NCBI GenBank assembly: GCA_037103525.1
Contig: JAZKLR010000566.1
Location: 186,001-250,000, forward strand
Reading direction: 5' to 3'
DNA length: 64,000 nt
Origin: Ganaspis brasiliensis
Lineage: Eukaryota; Arthropoda; Insecta; Hymenoptera; Figitidae
Under the pieces are notes generated by a model. It had not been told where the DNA came from and made no database searches. It saw only the letters and a list, made by a program, of their open reading frames with translations. Shown here in pieces: positions 14,331-26,100 of this stretch (position 1 is its first letter; each line of letters opens with the position of its first letter). A program made the translations under genes and the position numbers.

Positions 14331-14427
14331 TAAGCCGTGTACTCCATTTGCGTATAACAATCTAAAGAGAAATGGAACAAAGTATACATAATGATAAGTA
14401 TCTATATACATAGTATAAATGATATAG

Positions 14428-14613
14428 TTTTTTTTTTTTTTAAATTGAGGTTTGGCAAATGCATTTACGCAGAAACGGGAGTATGGCACAGTGTTCCTGC
14501 CAAAAAAAATTTTGACAAGAATGCCGCGACATACCATCCGAATACTGTTGGACTCGAACCCGGATTCTCCGGCCTCAGTGTACACTGAGTCATACCAACT
14601 AAACCTTCCTTAC
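14428..14613 (-). mobile_element. tRNA-derived SINE with poly(A) tail
   Basis: Read on the minus strand, a tRNA-like head runs from about 14613 to 14540. Its A-box-like segment includes TTTAGTTGGTATGAC, and an exact B box, GGTTCGAGTCC, lies at 14560-14550 on that strand. The two boxes form the internal RNA polymerase III promoter typical of tRNA-derived SINEs. A 100-bp unrelated body follows, ending in a poly(A) tail that appears as 14 T residues at 14428-14441 on the plus strand. The head no longer folds as a tRNA: the T stem has only two good pairs and no matching 3' acceptor strand exists. No target-site duplication is obvious. The open frames crossing it (14265-14643) are shadows. Confidence 0.75.
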
Positions 14614-14830
14614 ATCATTGGTGCTAATCAAATATTGGCTTAGAAGTTTCTTAAAAAATTGATGGTTACTAGCATTTTTAATATATGCAGGAATCTTTTT
14701 CTAAAAACGGGTGACTCTCACGCTAAATGAACGTTGGAAAGATTAATTAAAGTTAAATTTAAAAATAAAAAGATCAAATAGTAAAAGAGAATTACAACAC
14801 ATTTTAAACGTGAAACGTGAGTTGGTTGAA

Positions 14831-15290
14831 TTACAAAGCCGAACGATATTTGCCTAGTTCGTAGGTTTGTTGAAAACTCAATGTGGAGTCGTAACCAGTT
14901 ATCGAATTGGGGATCGAATATATATGAGTAGTTTGATTTAGATGAGCATATCGACCAAAGGTCTTCAGATTAGGACGTGAGTAAGAATTGAGAAATAGAG
15001 AAGAATCATTTGTACCATGGAGTGCAAGCTCGTGTGGTGATTGCGTGAGTTCATGCAACCCTGTCGTTCACACGCTTAGCACCCTTTCGAAAACCAAACT
15101 TGGATAGATAACTTTTGATTCCAGTGACGGCTCGATCATTGATTGAATTCTTCCTTTCGCGATTCTTCCTTTTTCATTTCGCCCTTTTCTCTTTAAAGCT
15201 CGTTGTCGACTAACTGTTTCTCCCTGATCTTGAGCCACGGAGAGGGTACCCTTTGTCTCAAATTTAAGTCGCAAATGATGACTCATTCTT
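14831..15290 (-). other. possible decayed coding block, unidentified
   Basis: On the minus strand two open frames follow one another with a ten-base gap: 15286-15068 (starts at ATG, 72 codons, basic K/R/E-rich centre) and 15058-14831 (first codon TTG, 75 codons, mixed composition with S, T, Y and H). Base composition is more balanced than in the flanks and amino-acid usage looks protein-like rather than AT-driven. I do not recognise either product. The pair may be pieces of one broken reading frame, since they lie end to end on one strand next to a SINE and another GC-richer block. It could equally be chance. Confidence 0.25.
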
Positions 15291-15299
15291 AGCTTCTAT

Positions 15300-16960
15300 A
15301 TTAAGTTCAAAGGAAGATCGTATTGATCTTCCAAGTCCTTTCCAAAGTATTTTATGAATAGCCTTTCATACCAAGTTTCCTGGGTCACATTTATCTCACT
15401 TGACACATTAATCATTACATTCATTTATTTTATCAACACTTAATTAATCTATCAGACAGATGCCAATGTAGTTATCATTTCATTTCTGCTCTTTCAAGAA
15501 ATACACAAATAAAAACTGATGCTTCAACGTATTTTATGGAAGTAATGAATAATTTATAATGTTTTGCTTTAATTAGTTAACAAAAACAGTCCTATTGTTA
15601 TATTCCGCAAAATTTGTATTAAACAGCATACGCGAGTTTGTTTTAAATTTATCCATGTTTTTGAAAATATTATCATAATTAGTGCGATAAGGAATAATTA
15701 ATTTAAAAAAATTGAAATCATACATTTGAAGAAAAATTCATGCTTGCTTCTATTTCCGCAATAATAAATTTTCAGAGAAATGAAAATTTTACACTTAAAC
15801 TTACGATTTCTAATATAACGAAAAACGTGTCTGTCTCAAAATCGGCGATTTTCCCTAGACAATTTCAAAAATTTAGTATTGAGACAGTTTATGCGCCATT
15901 GCTTGTATGAGACTGTTATTGACTCGGTTATCGGTGACCCAAGGAATACTCTTTTATATTCTCAGAAAAATAACTTTTGATCCCTGGCGAAACGAGAAAA
16001 TCTCGGCAAAAGAAATACAGTCCCGCTCTAAAAGCGCGCCTCGGGGTGAAGTTTCTATCCCTTTTTTTGTCGGTTACCACTAAGAGTAAAACCAGATCAC
16101 TTTTGCCTGCCTCAATAGTTAGACATTTAAAGAATAAATAAAAATCATAAAAGCAGGATTTAAAACAGAAAATAATGATAGTTGGGGTTTTAACAAAATT
16201 TATAATATAAAATAGATATTTTCTTATTTTCAATACATAACAATCCTAAAGAAGATGAGTGCAAAGAAAATGCAAGCTTTTTCTTCCTTACCCTAATTAA
16301 TTTGAATGTTAAAAATGTTAACAAGAGCTTTAAATTGAATTTTAAAAAATTCGCCCACTTTGATGTTAATTGGTGTGACTTTTACCTCGCGCAATATTTT
16401 TAAATTGGTTTTAAAATAGAATTTTAATATTTCATCCGTTTGTCCATGCACGAACACTGCTCATAACATTGATACGGAGAATTCTATCCTGATTGAGCAT
16501 CGAGGAGGTTGTCGCGATGGTATAACTAAGTGAAATTCTGTAATGATCCGAATTTGGTAACCGGAGCCAAGATTCTCAAGATGTATTCACTTATGCTGGT
16601 AGATCTACATATTATAAAAAATAATGTAGATTACACGTAAAAAAATAATTCAATTCAATTAGAATTATCCGGAATAATTGGTCGCAAATGAATCAGAAAA
16701 AAAACTCCGTCTCCATTACAATACTAGTTTCGGATGAACCTTTAAAAAGTATTGTCGCCGTTATTTACCGTGATGTTAAAATAAAATCGGCTATCTATAC
16801 ACGGTTCTTCAATTAGTGGATACATAATCCGTGAAATTAATTATCAGGTAAGAAAATAAATTAATTCATTCATTTTACGTTAATTGCGCGTTTCAGTACA
16901 GTAAAAAATATTTAAAATCTGAGCGCGTAATTTTAGGTGCGCGGTGAAGTTATCTGGATA
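15300..16960. other. mostly AT-rich sequence, one GC-richer patch, no gene recognised
   Basis: A GC-richer patch at about 15890-16090 includes AAAAGCGCGCCTCGGGGTGA, and its minus-strand frame (within 16233-15928) looks partly protein-like but is not recognised. CTGTCTCA at 15831 and TGAGACAG at 15885 form a short inverted pair. A further patch at 16470-16600 is unremarkable. Nothing else is identifiable. Confidence 0.4.
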
Positions 16961-16964
16961 ACAG

Positions 16965-18275
16965 TTAAACGAACGCGGGTATTCACCTAGCGTGAAATTC
17001 TGGTTCTCTAGTAACGCAGCACATGGGGAAGTCCAGGCGACAACCTGCGTTTATTAAACGGCGCGGGAGATTAAAAATTGCTTCTCCCGTTAGTGTTCTT
17101 ACGCAATTTACTCGAATTTCTGGACCATTCGTGGTGGACCTCGACAATGATCAAGAATTCGTCACGGAGTAGCTTTGCTCCAGGCAGGATTCCTTAGTTT
17201 ACGTAGATTAATCTAAGTGGATTTCCAGAATTTTATCGTATCTGAGACTTCACGGTGTACCGTGACAAATCTCAGGACGATCCTGGCCAGAGGAAAGTTT
17301 AAAGTTATTCCTTCGATTTTTAATTGGAGGACGGATGCTAAAAACTCCAGAATATTCTCCAAGTACCATTCTAAGAGGACCAAGGCGATGACAACTGGAA
17401 GGGTCGGAGTCCGGGTGCTCTCTACATTGCTTGGACTCGTGGGCCGGTATTTTCTCGGCTAAAGAACCAGTCTGAGAAATCCAGCACCCATTAATAGTTA
17501 ATTTCTGAAGAACCAGAACCTTCACTACTTTTGAGCCGGAGGGGTATAGCCCGAGATGTTACTCGGCTCGCTCACCCAAGCTGACTAAATGATCTGCAAG
17601 CAAGCAGATCCATATATCGACGCGACAAAGCTGCGCGGTCATACTACTTAGCGCCGTCTGCGCTGTGTCTGGCGTCCCGCGCCATCTTCTGACATTGCGT
17701 ACGACAGGATGCGCGGCTGTTTAGCAAATACGTCTGCTAACCAGGTTTTGACAGTTTGAAAATAAGACGAGCGTGTACTTTAACCTCAAAGTTAAATTTA
17801 TTTAATTTAATTTATAAATCAATTGTTTAAGGTGAAATTAAAAGTCAATTGTAATTCTGAGGTTCGTTACAATGGTCATCGCTATCGTGGGCTTTTCCTG
17901 GCACACAAGTCTTACAAGAGTTCCAGGACTAGAATTATAGTTGATATGCGTTCTCGCTTTCGCCATTCTAGACTGATGCGTGTCTCTATCGTCTATGTTG
18001 TGCACATTATTATTTAAAATTTTTAATTTATTGATGGAAAAATAACTGAACGATGATCGATTCGCTGCCTTCGTGCCTGCTAGGTTACCTCTTTTATTAA
18101 TTTTTGTTTTTTATTTTGTGATGGTGTCGGAGCTGCGACAGAAATTAATTGTTATTTCGAATCAGTGTTCAGTGCTCGTATTTCATTGTAAAAAGGCCAT
18201 GCTATGTATCCGGCCGACTTTTAACTTTTGTAATTTTCTCGAATTCATTTAAATAAATGTGTTAACTTGTGATTA
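16965..18275 (+). other. GC-elevated, CpG-containing block (possible exon/promoter or decayed retroelement)
   Basis: About 1.3 kb with clearly higher GC and many CpG dinucleotides, densest at 17530-17740 with GACGCGACAAAGCTGCGCGG and GCGTCCCGCGCCATC. A short hairpin at about 17244-17275 pairs CTGAGA..ACGGT with ACCGT..TCTCAG. A frame at 17823-18017 gives a basic, protein-like 64-residue translation but begins at TTG. An AATAAA hexamer at about 18252 could be a polyadenylation signal. A TGGTGTCGGAGCTGCGACAG string at about 18125 superficially resembles a retroelement primer site, but no LTR ends are visible. The block could be an exon or promoter of an unrecognised transcript. Confidence 0.3.
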
Positions 18276-19990
18276 AAATTAAATAGTAGATTGTTGCTGC
18301 TCCTTTTTTACTTTCTGGAATTTATTATGATTAATTAGTTTGATTAGTCTATTATTTTAAAATTTTTGTTTAGTTATTTAACAATAAAATAACTTGGGTC
18401 TAAGGTTTTTAGTTCGTTATTTATTTATATGCTTAGTTTACTTGATTTAAAATCAGTTTAATTACAATTTAAGCATTAAGTAACAAAAATGCGTCGTATT
18501 GGTTAATTAAATATTTTGAAAAATGTTCCCAATCGTAAAGAGTATTTCAAGTTACATTGATGAATATTGATTCGCAGTAGTCGATCTTTTAACACGGTCA
18601 GCCGCCAGAGTGCACACAATTCGTATTCAGCCATACTTTGAAGTTGTAAATCAATCTTGCCAATAGACGTTTGCTAGCGGCAACCGTCAGCATATGAAAA
18701 TTAAAATCGTATATCACGTAAAATCTGGTTACAGGAGCGAGGAGCGTTTTAAAAGAACATTATATATCCGTAGCGAGCGAACCATTGGATAAAAGGAAAA
18801 TGAAGGAGAAAGAGAGACAAAGAACAAAGTCGTGTTACGCGTTTGAAAAACTGGTTCTGGCATGTGGATAGCGGGATATTTTATTATGTAAACTTGATAC
18901 GTTCTTTATGTGCAAAACATGCCACGATCATCAAATTAGAGTAAATATAACAACAGGTATGTGCACTGTTTGAGTCTTTCAGCAGGTCATGTTGAGTTTC
19001 AAGGGTTCTCTAAAACCGCCGCTGTATCCACTGTTGAAATCAACACAAGTGTATGAAATTTCAAACAGAAGCGCAGAAAATTCAACAAGATGAATTTTAA
19101 AATGTGTTCGTTTTAACGAAAAGAAGAGTTATGTTAACAATATTCTAGGTATAAAACAATATTAATACAGTTGTATTTTCCACGTGAATAATATTTAATA
19201 TTTATGCAACTAATTGAATTAATTAATCAATTTTATAGTTTAAACATTGTCAGAGAATTGCAGTATATATAATTTTAATTATAATATTTGTAATTTGTAA
19301 ATACTACGTATCCTCTAATGTTAATTGTATGATCTTTTTAATTAAACTTTAAACTCTTATAATTTAATTACAATTTATACAAAAGTTTATTCCATTTTAA
19401 AATGTAGTACCAGTAACAAAACGAGTAAAAAGAGAAAATTATTTAGAAAATTAAACTTCTTTGTGCATTTTCGTTGTTAACGGGAGTTGCAGTGAAAAAG
19501 AAACTTTAAAAATAACAGACTTTATTGATTTCACGTACAAAGTTCGAAAAGATGTTAGTATAAGTTTTATACGAAAAGACAATCTGAATTTGAAAATCAC
19601 TAGATAGTTTCTACGTGTTCGCGATCTTTAAGTTTGATGTGTTGCAAAGAGAAATTAACGAGAAACGTGACTTCGTAACAAAGAAATATATCAGGCGTGA
19701 CATTTTGTAGGTAGATTGTTACAAACGCCAGAAGAAATACTTTTATAATTGATCTCTAGAATAGTCGAATTTCTGTGGTTTACTAATTATTATTAGTATA
19801 ATTTTTTGCGAAGAAAAAGTTTAAATACTCGGTACAATTTTGTATTAATTTTTCTTATAAAAAATCGAAATAGATTTTTGACTCGGTAATTTCCTAAATT
19901 TTCCAATTATCTTTTTGTCTTGATTGTGACTAAAAGGTTCACGATTCATTAAACAACTAAAAAGGACCAATTAAAACAATATCCTCAAAA
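18276..19990. other. AT-rich sequence, no gene recognised
   Basis: No gene or repeat is identifiable. A modestly GC-richer patch at about 18560-18870 contains no frame that I recognise. Confidence 0.5.
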
Positions 19991-20086
19991 ATGATATACT
20001 ATGATTATTACCCTGATGATGAAGTAATGCTTGTTAATGAAAATGTTTTGATGGTAGATGAAACTGGTGAAACGAAGGGGAGATAG
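19991..20086 (+). CDS. small acidic ORF, 31 codons, hypothetical
   Basis: An ATG in the context TCAAAAATGA opens a 31-codon frame ending TAG. The product is strongly acidic (five D, six E, one K, one R), begins MIYYDYYPDDE and ends GETKGR. An acidic peptide is unusual for a chance frame in AT-rich DNA, which normally gives K, N, I and F. It has no recognisable domain, no signal peptide and no detectable partner. It could be the tail of a last exon or a chance frame. I list it only because composition and start context stand out. Confidence 0.15.
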   Translation: MIYYDYYPDDEVMLVNENVLMVDETGETKGR

Positions 20087-20089
20087 AAT

Positions 20090-22460
20090 TGTAACAAAGC
20101 GATGGGGAAATTTCGCGACTAAATATAAAATATCCGAAGGCTTTATTCAATTTTCGGGGTGCGTCTCGTAAATTACAGTTACTAAGCATCACAGGGAGTA
20201 TCAATTCATCAACTAGATGCCCTAAGGTAATTAAACTGCTTTCAAAATTTAAATTGCTCTCGTTTTTTTTCTTTATTTTTCCAAAATTCAATTATAAACA
20301 TGAATTTATTGGATGTTTGAATTGAAATGGTTTAAACATAGTATTTATTGGCATCTGTAGAAGTAAACGAGAAGCGCCGATTTATTTTTAAACATTTAAT
20401 AATAAAACATGAGAAAGAAGGAATTAATCTCTTCGAGATTGTATTAAATATAAAGAATGTTTACTTTACGATAGCTTAACTGTTCTCATCGGAAGCGTTT
20501 AACGCAAGCCTCACTTAAGTACAATTTGATTCTACGTAGTTTTTGTCAAAATTTTTTTCGAACTTTTTTATTTATAACTTTTTATTTTATGAATTTAATT
20601 TTTTTTAACATTTCTGATAAGGAGAGTTATACTGTCGAAACAAGCCATCGTTTTTTAATTTAAAAACATCTTGTAGCTCAGGAATCCCAAAAATTCACAT
20701 TTGTATAGTTTTGCAAAAACTCTTCTATAAACAATTCAATTTTGTAGACCCTCAATTTTTCCATTGAGTTATTATTTCATCGACAAATTCCGCTGATAAA
20801 TATCAACGTACTTTCAAGTCTTCACAATAAATTTTAAATAAATTCGTACTGGTGCATTTCATCATTTGTCATCCATATCGTAATCGCCTTGAAATTAAAT
20901 TGATAAATTGACAAACGTTTACGAATCAGGTCACTCGCTTGTCGGATTTAATTTATTAGTAATTATTGTCAATTTCGTTCGAACAATTGCATGCCAATAC
21001 AATTTAAAAGCATAGCCTCAAAATGTAAATAACGATTAAAACATATATTTAACAGTAAATGATTTTCAGAAAAACGTAACAGTAAATCACTTTACACATG
21101 AATTGTTTTAAAAAAACAAGGAAAAAGTATACATTAATTTTCGTTTCAGTGAAAAGTGCATTTGCTAATTGCAATTATAAATTTAAAGAGAGTGTCTATG
21201 TAATCCATTAATTCTCTGTGGTAATCCCTTTCGATGTATGTGTATCTAATTGCAGTAACCCTAAAAACAGCGAGTTAATATTTTTACGTAAACATGGCAA
21301 TATAATTAAACACAGATATACGCGATTCTTTATAGGTGTTGGGAAATGCACACTTTTCACAATAACATCTTCAGTAAAAACATTCATTCGTTTAGTTTAC
21401 ACGCTCTTTGCTGCAATACAAAAGAATTCTTTTTCAAATTGTAAGAATGACAAAAAATTAATTTTTCTCTCATTTTATTCACTTATCTGTTCTAGAAATG
21501 CCGTAGAGAAAAATCAAGTCAATTAAGTAATTGGCAAAGAAAAAGGTTAAATTGATAATGTTCGATAACTGGCTAGATACTTTGAAGTCATTTCAAATTA
21601 TTCACAATAATTATATGTGTATTTGTCGGTTATTTTAAACTGTGCACAAAGTCGTAGATAACTATAGGTAAGTTCTATGTACAGACAGAGTATTGAGAAA
21701 ACAGAATATATTACATAAGCAGAACTACCCCTTACTTAGCCTTCAGAACAACTTGGCAAGAACACCAACTGTGTATCTAAAGTGTTTCATATGCACTTGA
21801 GTTTACAAGACGGAAATCCAACTATAGCTAACAACAAGAAATGATATTATTTATTTAAATATTCGATGTTATCTTTCTCTTTCATAGAAGAAAGTGAGAG
21901 TGCTATTAGAAGTCTTTAATACTTTTTTCATCGCCAAGTTCTTTTATCGATTTACTATTCTCTGGATTATAGAGACGGAAAGCATTAGAGAGTTAAACGG
22001 TATCTCTGTTGGTTATCAGATTTTCCGTAAACACGTCACTTAAGGTTTGTATCAAATTGAACCTTCAATCTCAAGCTGCGATCTTATTAATGTTCATAAA
22101 AACGTACTTGCCTTCTTTTATCGATAATACCTATTCAGTTATTAACATCACAACACAAAGCTTTCATTCTTTAGAAAAAACTGCTTTTGATGAGACGTTA
22201 ACTGCTTTCTAATGTATTATAAAAAAGCAGATTGTGGTTTTTAAAATACATATATGCATAACTCAAATTTAATCAAATAAATTAATTAAACATGAATATT
22301 TAAACATCAAGTAATCCAATCAAAATCAACACAATTTTCTCGCAATTCCATTTCAGTCGATACTAATCTATTACTCAAATATCAAATATTTATTCAAATT
22401 CAAATCAATATAAATTTAATCCATTCCAAATGTTAAATAATGATTCTTATCTAATTCATA
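20090..22460. other. AT-rich sequence, no gene recognised
   Basis: Frames at 20034-20291, 21218-21526 and 22009-22212 have no recognisable motif. No RNA gene or transposon is seen. Confidence 0.5.
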
Positions 22461-22466
22461 TAATGT

Positions 22467-22516
22467 TAGTTATTATTATTATTATTACTTTTTTTTATTA
22501 TTATTAATATTATTAT
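22467..22516. repeat. imperfect (TTA)n microsatellite
   Basis: TTATTATTATTATTATTA is followed by a T run and further TTATTATTATT. It is a simple-sequence tract of about 50 bp. Confidence 0.85.
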
Positions 22517-22666
22517 AAGTACATAATCTGAATTAATTACTCTAAATTCATAGAATACTTTTATTAAAGTAATAATGATAATGACAAAACGATAATTCTG
22601 TTCCCTTTTTAATCAAAAGTTCCCTAACACGAAAGCCACTTTATGAATAGTTTTTTATTACAAATC

Positions 22667-22785
22667 GTTGTGACTTTAAACGAAACTTGAACAATGTGTA
22701 AGAAAACTTTTCAAGAAGTATTGTTTTCATCTTTAGAGAAGTAGTTTTTGTCATAAGAAAGTTTAGTAATAAGTTTTATCTCATA
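22667..22785 (+). repeat. dispersed repeat, copy 1 (partner at 34.1 kb)
   Basis: The stretch TGTGACTTTAAACGAAACTTGAACAATG and the following 90 bases align with 34081-34200 in the same orientation. Shared words in order are GTGACTTTAA, AAACT..GAACA, TTTTCAAG, TATTGTTTTCA, GTCATAAGAAA and GTAATA. Divergence is high, so this is an old dispersed repeat of unknown type. No coding capacity is seen. Confidence 0.55.
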
Positions 22786-22789
22786 GACA

Positions 22790-24570
22790 TTCCGGCAAAT
22801 TTCTCTTCACGTAACAAAGGCAATTTAAAAAAAATATTTTGAAATATAACTGATGCATTGAAATGAAAAGAATTTTGTGATTGTTAATTAATGCTTTACA
22901 ATTTTTCAATTGTGCTAGTAAAATGAAAAGAATAATCTAAACATCCACCGTTTATGTTTATTTGAAACCAGATCGAACTTTTAACTAATGTATTCTTGAA
23001 TAGTAATCGACATCATGAATATGTAACTGACATGACGGAACCAGGAAGTCAAAAGTTTAAACATGTTTCTACGAGTTGAAATGGAAATGAAATTTGTCAC
23101 ATGTAAAATAGAGATAGTGTATTTGTTTCTACTATTAGCGGAACATTGTATAATTTGAATTCAAATATATCTACATGTATACCTTGTATTTCTACATGTG
23201 ATAAACTTTAAGATTAGATGTGAGGGAAATGAATTTATTATCCTGCAGATGATGGCTTTAAAATCATCTTCTAAAATTTAATGTAGAGTAATCACTTGAC
23301 GCGTACTTTTAGTAATCCAAATAAGATAAAATTTGAATAGGATACATGATTCGACAGAGGTTCAGTTGCGGTCCGCAATCCACTCTTTCTTCATTTCTAT
23401 CTAAACGGAAAATGGAACTTGGGACACATTTAAAGCGAAACTCAACGATTTTCCCTACTGTTGGATTTAATGGCACCACATTCACGCTGGCTGAAATCGT
23501 CGGTTTTATGAGTGCATTTAACTTCCAAAACTCATAGGAAATTCTCTATTTAAATTTTGTGGTAAAAACCAGAATTTATAAGTATCACTGTTTTTAAATC
23601 GATAATTTTCTTTTAACAGCTTACTTTTAAAATTAGAGCGAACTTCTCACGTAATTTATTACGTAAATTTAAATTTATTAAATTTATTTATTTATGGGAT
23701 TATATTTGCACTGGGCTCAGTATTTGCCAATGAGAGTCAATTAATTACAACATTTGAAGAATATATCAAATTTTCGGAATAGTGAAATCAATAATCAAGA
23801 ATTTTAATATTAATTTAACTTTACAGGATATTTCGCGATTGCCGTAATTTCTTTCTGCAATGAGTTTTCCTCACTATTTGTTTTTCTGATACAGTTGAAC
23901 TGATTAACGCCAGTTTGGTTTGATTTGGACCAAGCATTTTTGGCTGATTTCAAAAAAAAGTCGAAAATAGTTTTAACGAGTTAATCAATTTTTTTAAACT
24001 CATTATTGAATTGTTTTTTCTCAAGCCGTAGTTTATGTCTTATTTGATTAAAATATCATAATGGCCTTCAACTTTTTTGAGGTTGAATTTTTCAATGGAA
24101 TATAAAGGTAAAATTTAGTGAGGGAATGATGATGAGGGAATGACTGACACTGTTTCAAAGCGATGAGGGAATGATAATGTTTTGAAGGACAAATTTTGTA
24201 GTATATTTAAAAATATTTTCATTCGCTGTTTTTAAATTATAAACTCGTGTAGTTACAGTCAATATTATCTTATATAAATAAAACATAAAATAATAAGCAA
24301 TTAGCAAGGAATTTTAAGTTTTGAGTTAATGATTCTCTTCGAACTCAGCAGTTGGGACATAGTGAGGCAATGATTTTCAAGGTACTCTCTTGGACATATC
24401 TTGTTTGTTTATCAAATAAGAAATAAATTTGTTTCATAAATTTGTACATCTAGTATAGTAGTATTATTAAATAAAATGACTTTTCATAATCGACAATCCT
24501 GATTTACAGAAATCATTAAGGACATCAATTTCAATTTTTTCTGGAATCAGCATTTTATAGATGTTAAAAT
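22790..24570. other. AT-rich sequence, no gene recognised
   Basis: No gene is identifiable. At 24115-24180 a word close to GATGAGGGAATGA appears three times within 60 bp (a small local duplication). The frame at 23346-23537 is unremarkable. Confidence 0.5.
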
Positions 24571-24571
24571 A

Positions 24572-24574
<3 letters not shown>

Positions 24575-24616
<42 letters not shown>
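24575..24616. repeat. (TC)n microsatellite, ~21 units
   Basis: An uninterrupted TC dinucleotide tract of 42 bp. Confidence 0.98.
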
Positions 24617-24619
<3 letters not shown>

Positions 24620-24646
24620 ACTTAACTCATTAAAGCATAGAGTTGT

Positions 24647-24890
24647 CTATTTAAGGAATTTAGCGATTAAGTACACTCTAGGCGGTTTTTGGGGTCGCTG
24701 ATTAAGCATCCGTAGTCAGATTTATAATATTTTCGAAATTCAAAATGTCCGATCTAAAATGTAGGACGAATTCATAAAAATTAATTGAAATCGATTATAA
24801 CTTGTTACTCGGTGTTTTTTTTTGGGATCGCTGATTATGAATCTAAAGTCAAAAATTTAAAATTCAAAATGATGTACCCAATATGGAGGA
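24647..24890 (+). repeat. dispersed repeat family, two tandem copies
   Basis: The first copy contains GGGGTCGCTGATTAAGCATC at 24691, and the second contains GGGATCGCTGATTATGAATC at 24823, about 133 bp later. In both the core is followed by a GTCAGATTT/GTCAAAAATT and an ATTCAAAATG word. A third copy lies at 27786-27910. The segment before the core (TATTTAAGGAATTTAGCGATTAAG) is shared between the first and third copies. It is non-coding and of unknown origin. Confidence 0.75.
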
Positions 24891-24894
24891 GTTT

Positions 24895-25125
24895 ACTTTT
24901 AGAAAGGCTTTTAGAAAATTCTGGAAAGGTTTTGGAGAGCCTTTGAGGGGTTTTGAAGCTCTTGTGAGTCTGTCAAATGGATTTGAGGTGACTTTGGGTG
25001 ACTCTAGGAAGGATCTGTGAGAAGACTCTAAGGAGGTTCTAGAGAGGCTTTAAAGAGTCTTTAGAGAGGCTATGTAGAACTTCTAAAGGGGTCTAAGAAG
25101 GCTAAGGTGAGTCTCTACAGAGTGG
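24895..25125 (+). repeat. degenerate purine-rich short-period repeat
   Basis: Repeated words such as TTTAGAAAATTCTGGAAAGG, TTTTGGAGAGCCTTTGAGGGG and GTTCTAGAGAGGCTTTAAAGAGTC at a spacing of roughly 20-30 bp. The strand is purine- and G-rich. It is an old minisatellite lying directly before the LINE relic. Confidence 0.6.
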
Positions 25126-25134
25126 CGAAATATT

Positions 25135-26100
25135 TTAATAATGTAGAAAATTTAAGTCGGTCAAAAGTGGTGAGGTTTAGAATGAGGAAGGATGTGGGGG
25201 ATACGTTAAAACTGAACCGGAAGTAGTAGATGAGGTAAATGAGTTTTGTTATTTAGATTATTAGTTTGAGTTGAATGTATGAAATGAGTTGAATTTGAGG
25301 AAGAGATTAGAAAACGCCAGTAAAGTCATGGTACAAGTGTGGGGTAGGAGGGAAAAGTCTAAGAATGATTGGAAAGAAAAAGTGTGGATGTTTGATATGT
25401 TGGTGTGGTCGGTCGTGAGTTATGGTGTAAAATATGGGGATGGTGAGAGAGAGAGATAGAGAGAGAGAGAGTGATGGTTATCTGTGTGAAAGGTTTCTGA
25501 GATGGGTGATGGGAATGAGTGGAAGCTGCCCAGGGTGTATAAATAGAGATGAATTATGTAGGTACAAAATGTTGGTAAGGCAAAAGAAAAGATTATGGGG
25601 GTCTAAGGAGAAGTTAGGAAAAGGAGGAGCTAGTAGAATAGTACAGATATGTTAGGTGGCTGTAATGAAAAGAGAGGAGAAAAGGACGAAGAGTAGATTT
25701 GGATGAAAGGAAGAATAGTGGTTGGTAAAAAAAGAGGAAAGAGGAATAAGGTTGATAAGTTGTCAGGAATTTTAAAAGCATCTGAAAGGAAAGGTTCAAG
25801 AAGAAAAGTAGACGAGAATTGAGGAGTCTTGACATAATAGATGGTATTGGGTAATGAAGGAAGTAATGAAGGAATACCGAGGTATCTCATGCATGGTAGA
25901 AAGAAGGAAAGTGGTATGGAGTGTTAAGATTTAGAATGGGGAAAGAGTATAAAGGGAGTAGATACTTGTTGGATGATGAGGAGATGGTGTGTAGGCTATA
26001 AGGGTTTGAGGTGGAGGATTGGGCGCAAATTTTGGATAGGTGTAGGGGAGTGAATGAAGAGGATAGGGTTAGAAATGTTTGGTGGTATTTTTACAAAATA
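25135..26100 (+). pseudogene. LINE (non-LTR retrotransposon) relic: end of reverse transcriptase and C-terminal region
   Basis: Conserved blocks appear in the expected order but in shifting frames. First comes a VDEVNEFCYLDY-like block (about 25228-25265) matching the end-of-RT V..F.YLGY motif. Next is NASKVMVQVWGRREK and a block with WMFDMLVWSVVSYGVKYG (about 25310-25435). Then CERFLRWVMGM and a basic stretch (within 25434-25655), and finally VLRFRMGKEYKG..YLL..EE..CRL (about 25920-26060), which resembles the RFR.GNE..YW..E...CR.C region of insect LINEs. Stops and frameshifts interrupt all of it. Ends are not defined and no poly(A) tail is visible. Assignment to a hymenopteran-type LINE family is from memory of the motif order. 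Confidence 0.8.
25445..25472. repeat. imperfect (GA)n tract inside the LINE relic
   Basis: GAGAGAGAGAGATAGAGAGA and a further GAGAGAG lie within the LINE-derived reading frame. The tract probably expanded after insertion, from a codon run for E and R. Confidence 0.8.

Noticed and set aside
14540..14613. Functional tRNA gene on the minus strand
   Set aside because: The B box is perfect but the T stem has only two pairs, the anticodon loop is irregular and no 3' acceptor strand matches. The poly(A)-ended body makes it a SINE.
14265..14643. Open frames on both strands across the SINE
   Set aside because: They run through the tRNA-like head and poly(A)/poly(T) tail and are shadows of a non-coding element.
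18120..18145. LTR retroelement primer-binding site TGGTGTCGGAGC
   Set aside because: The preceding bases do not end in CA, no LTR start or second LTR is visible, and the following bases do not match a tRNA 3' end that I know.
25614..25890. Two minus-strand frames rich in S, L, F and Y
   Set aside because: Antisense of the purine-rich LINE relic; composition is explained by the complement.
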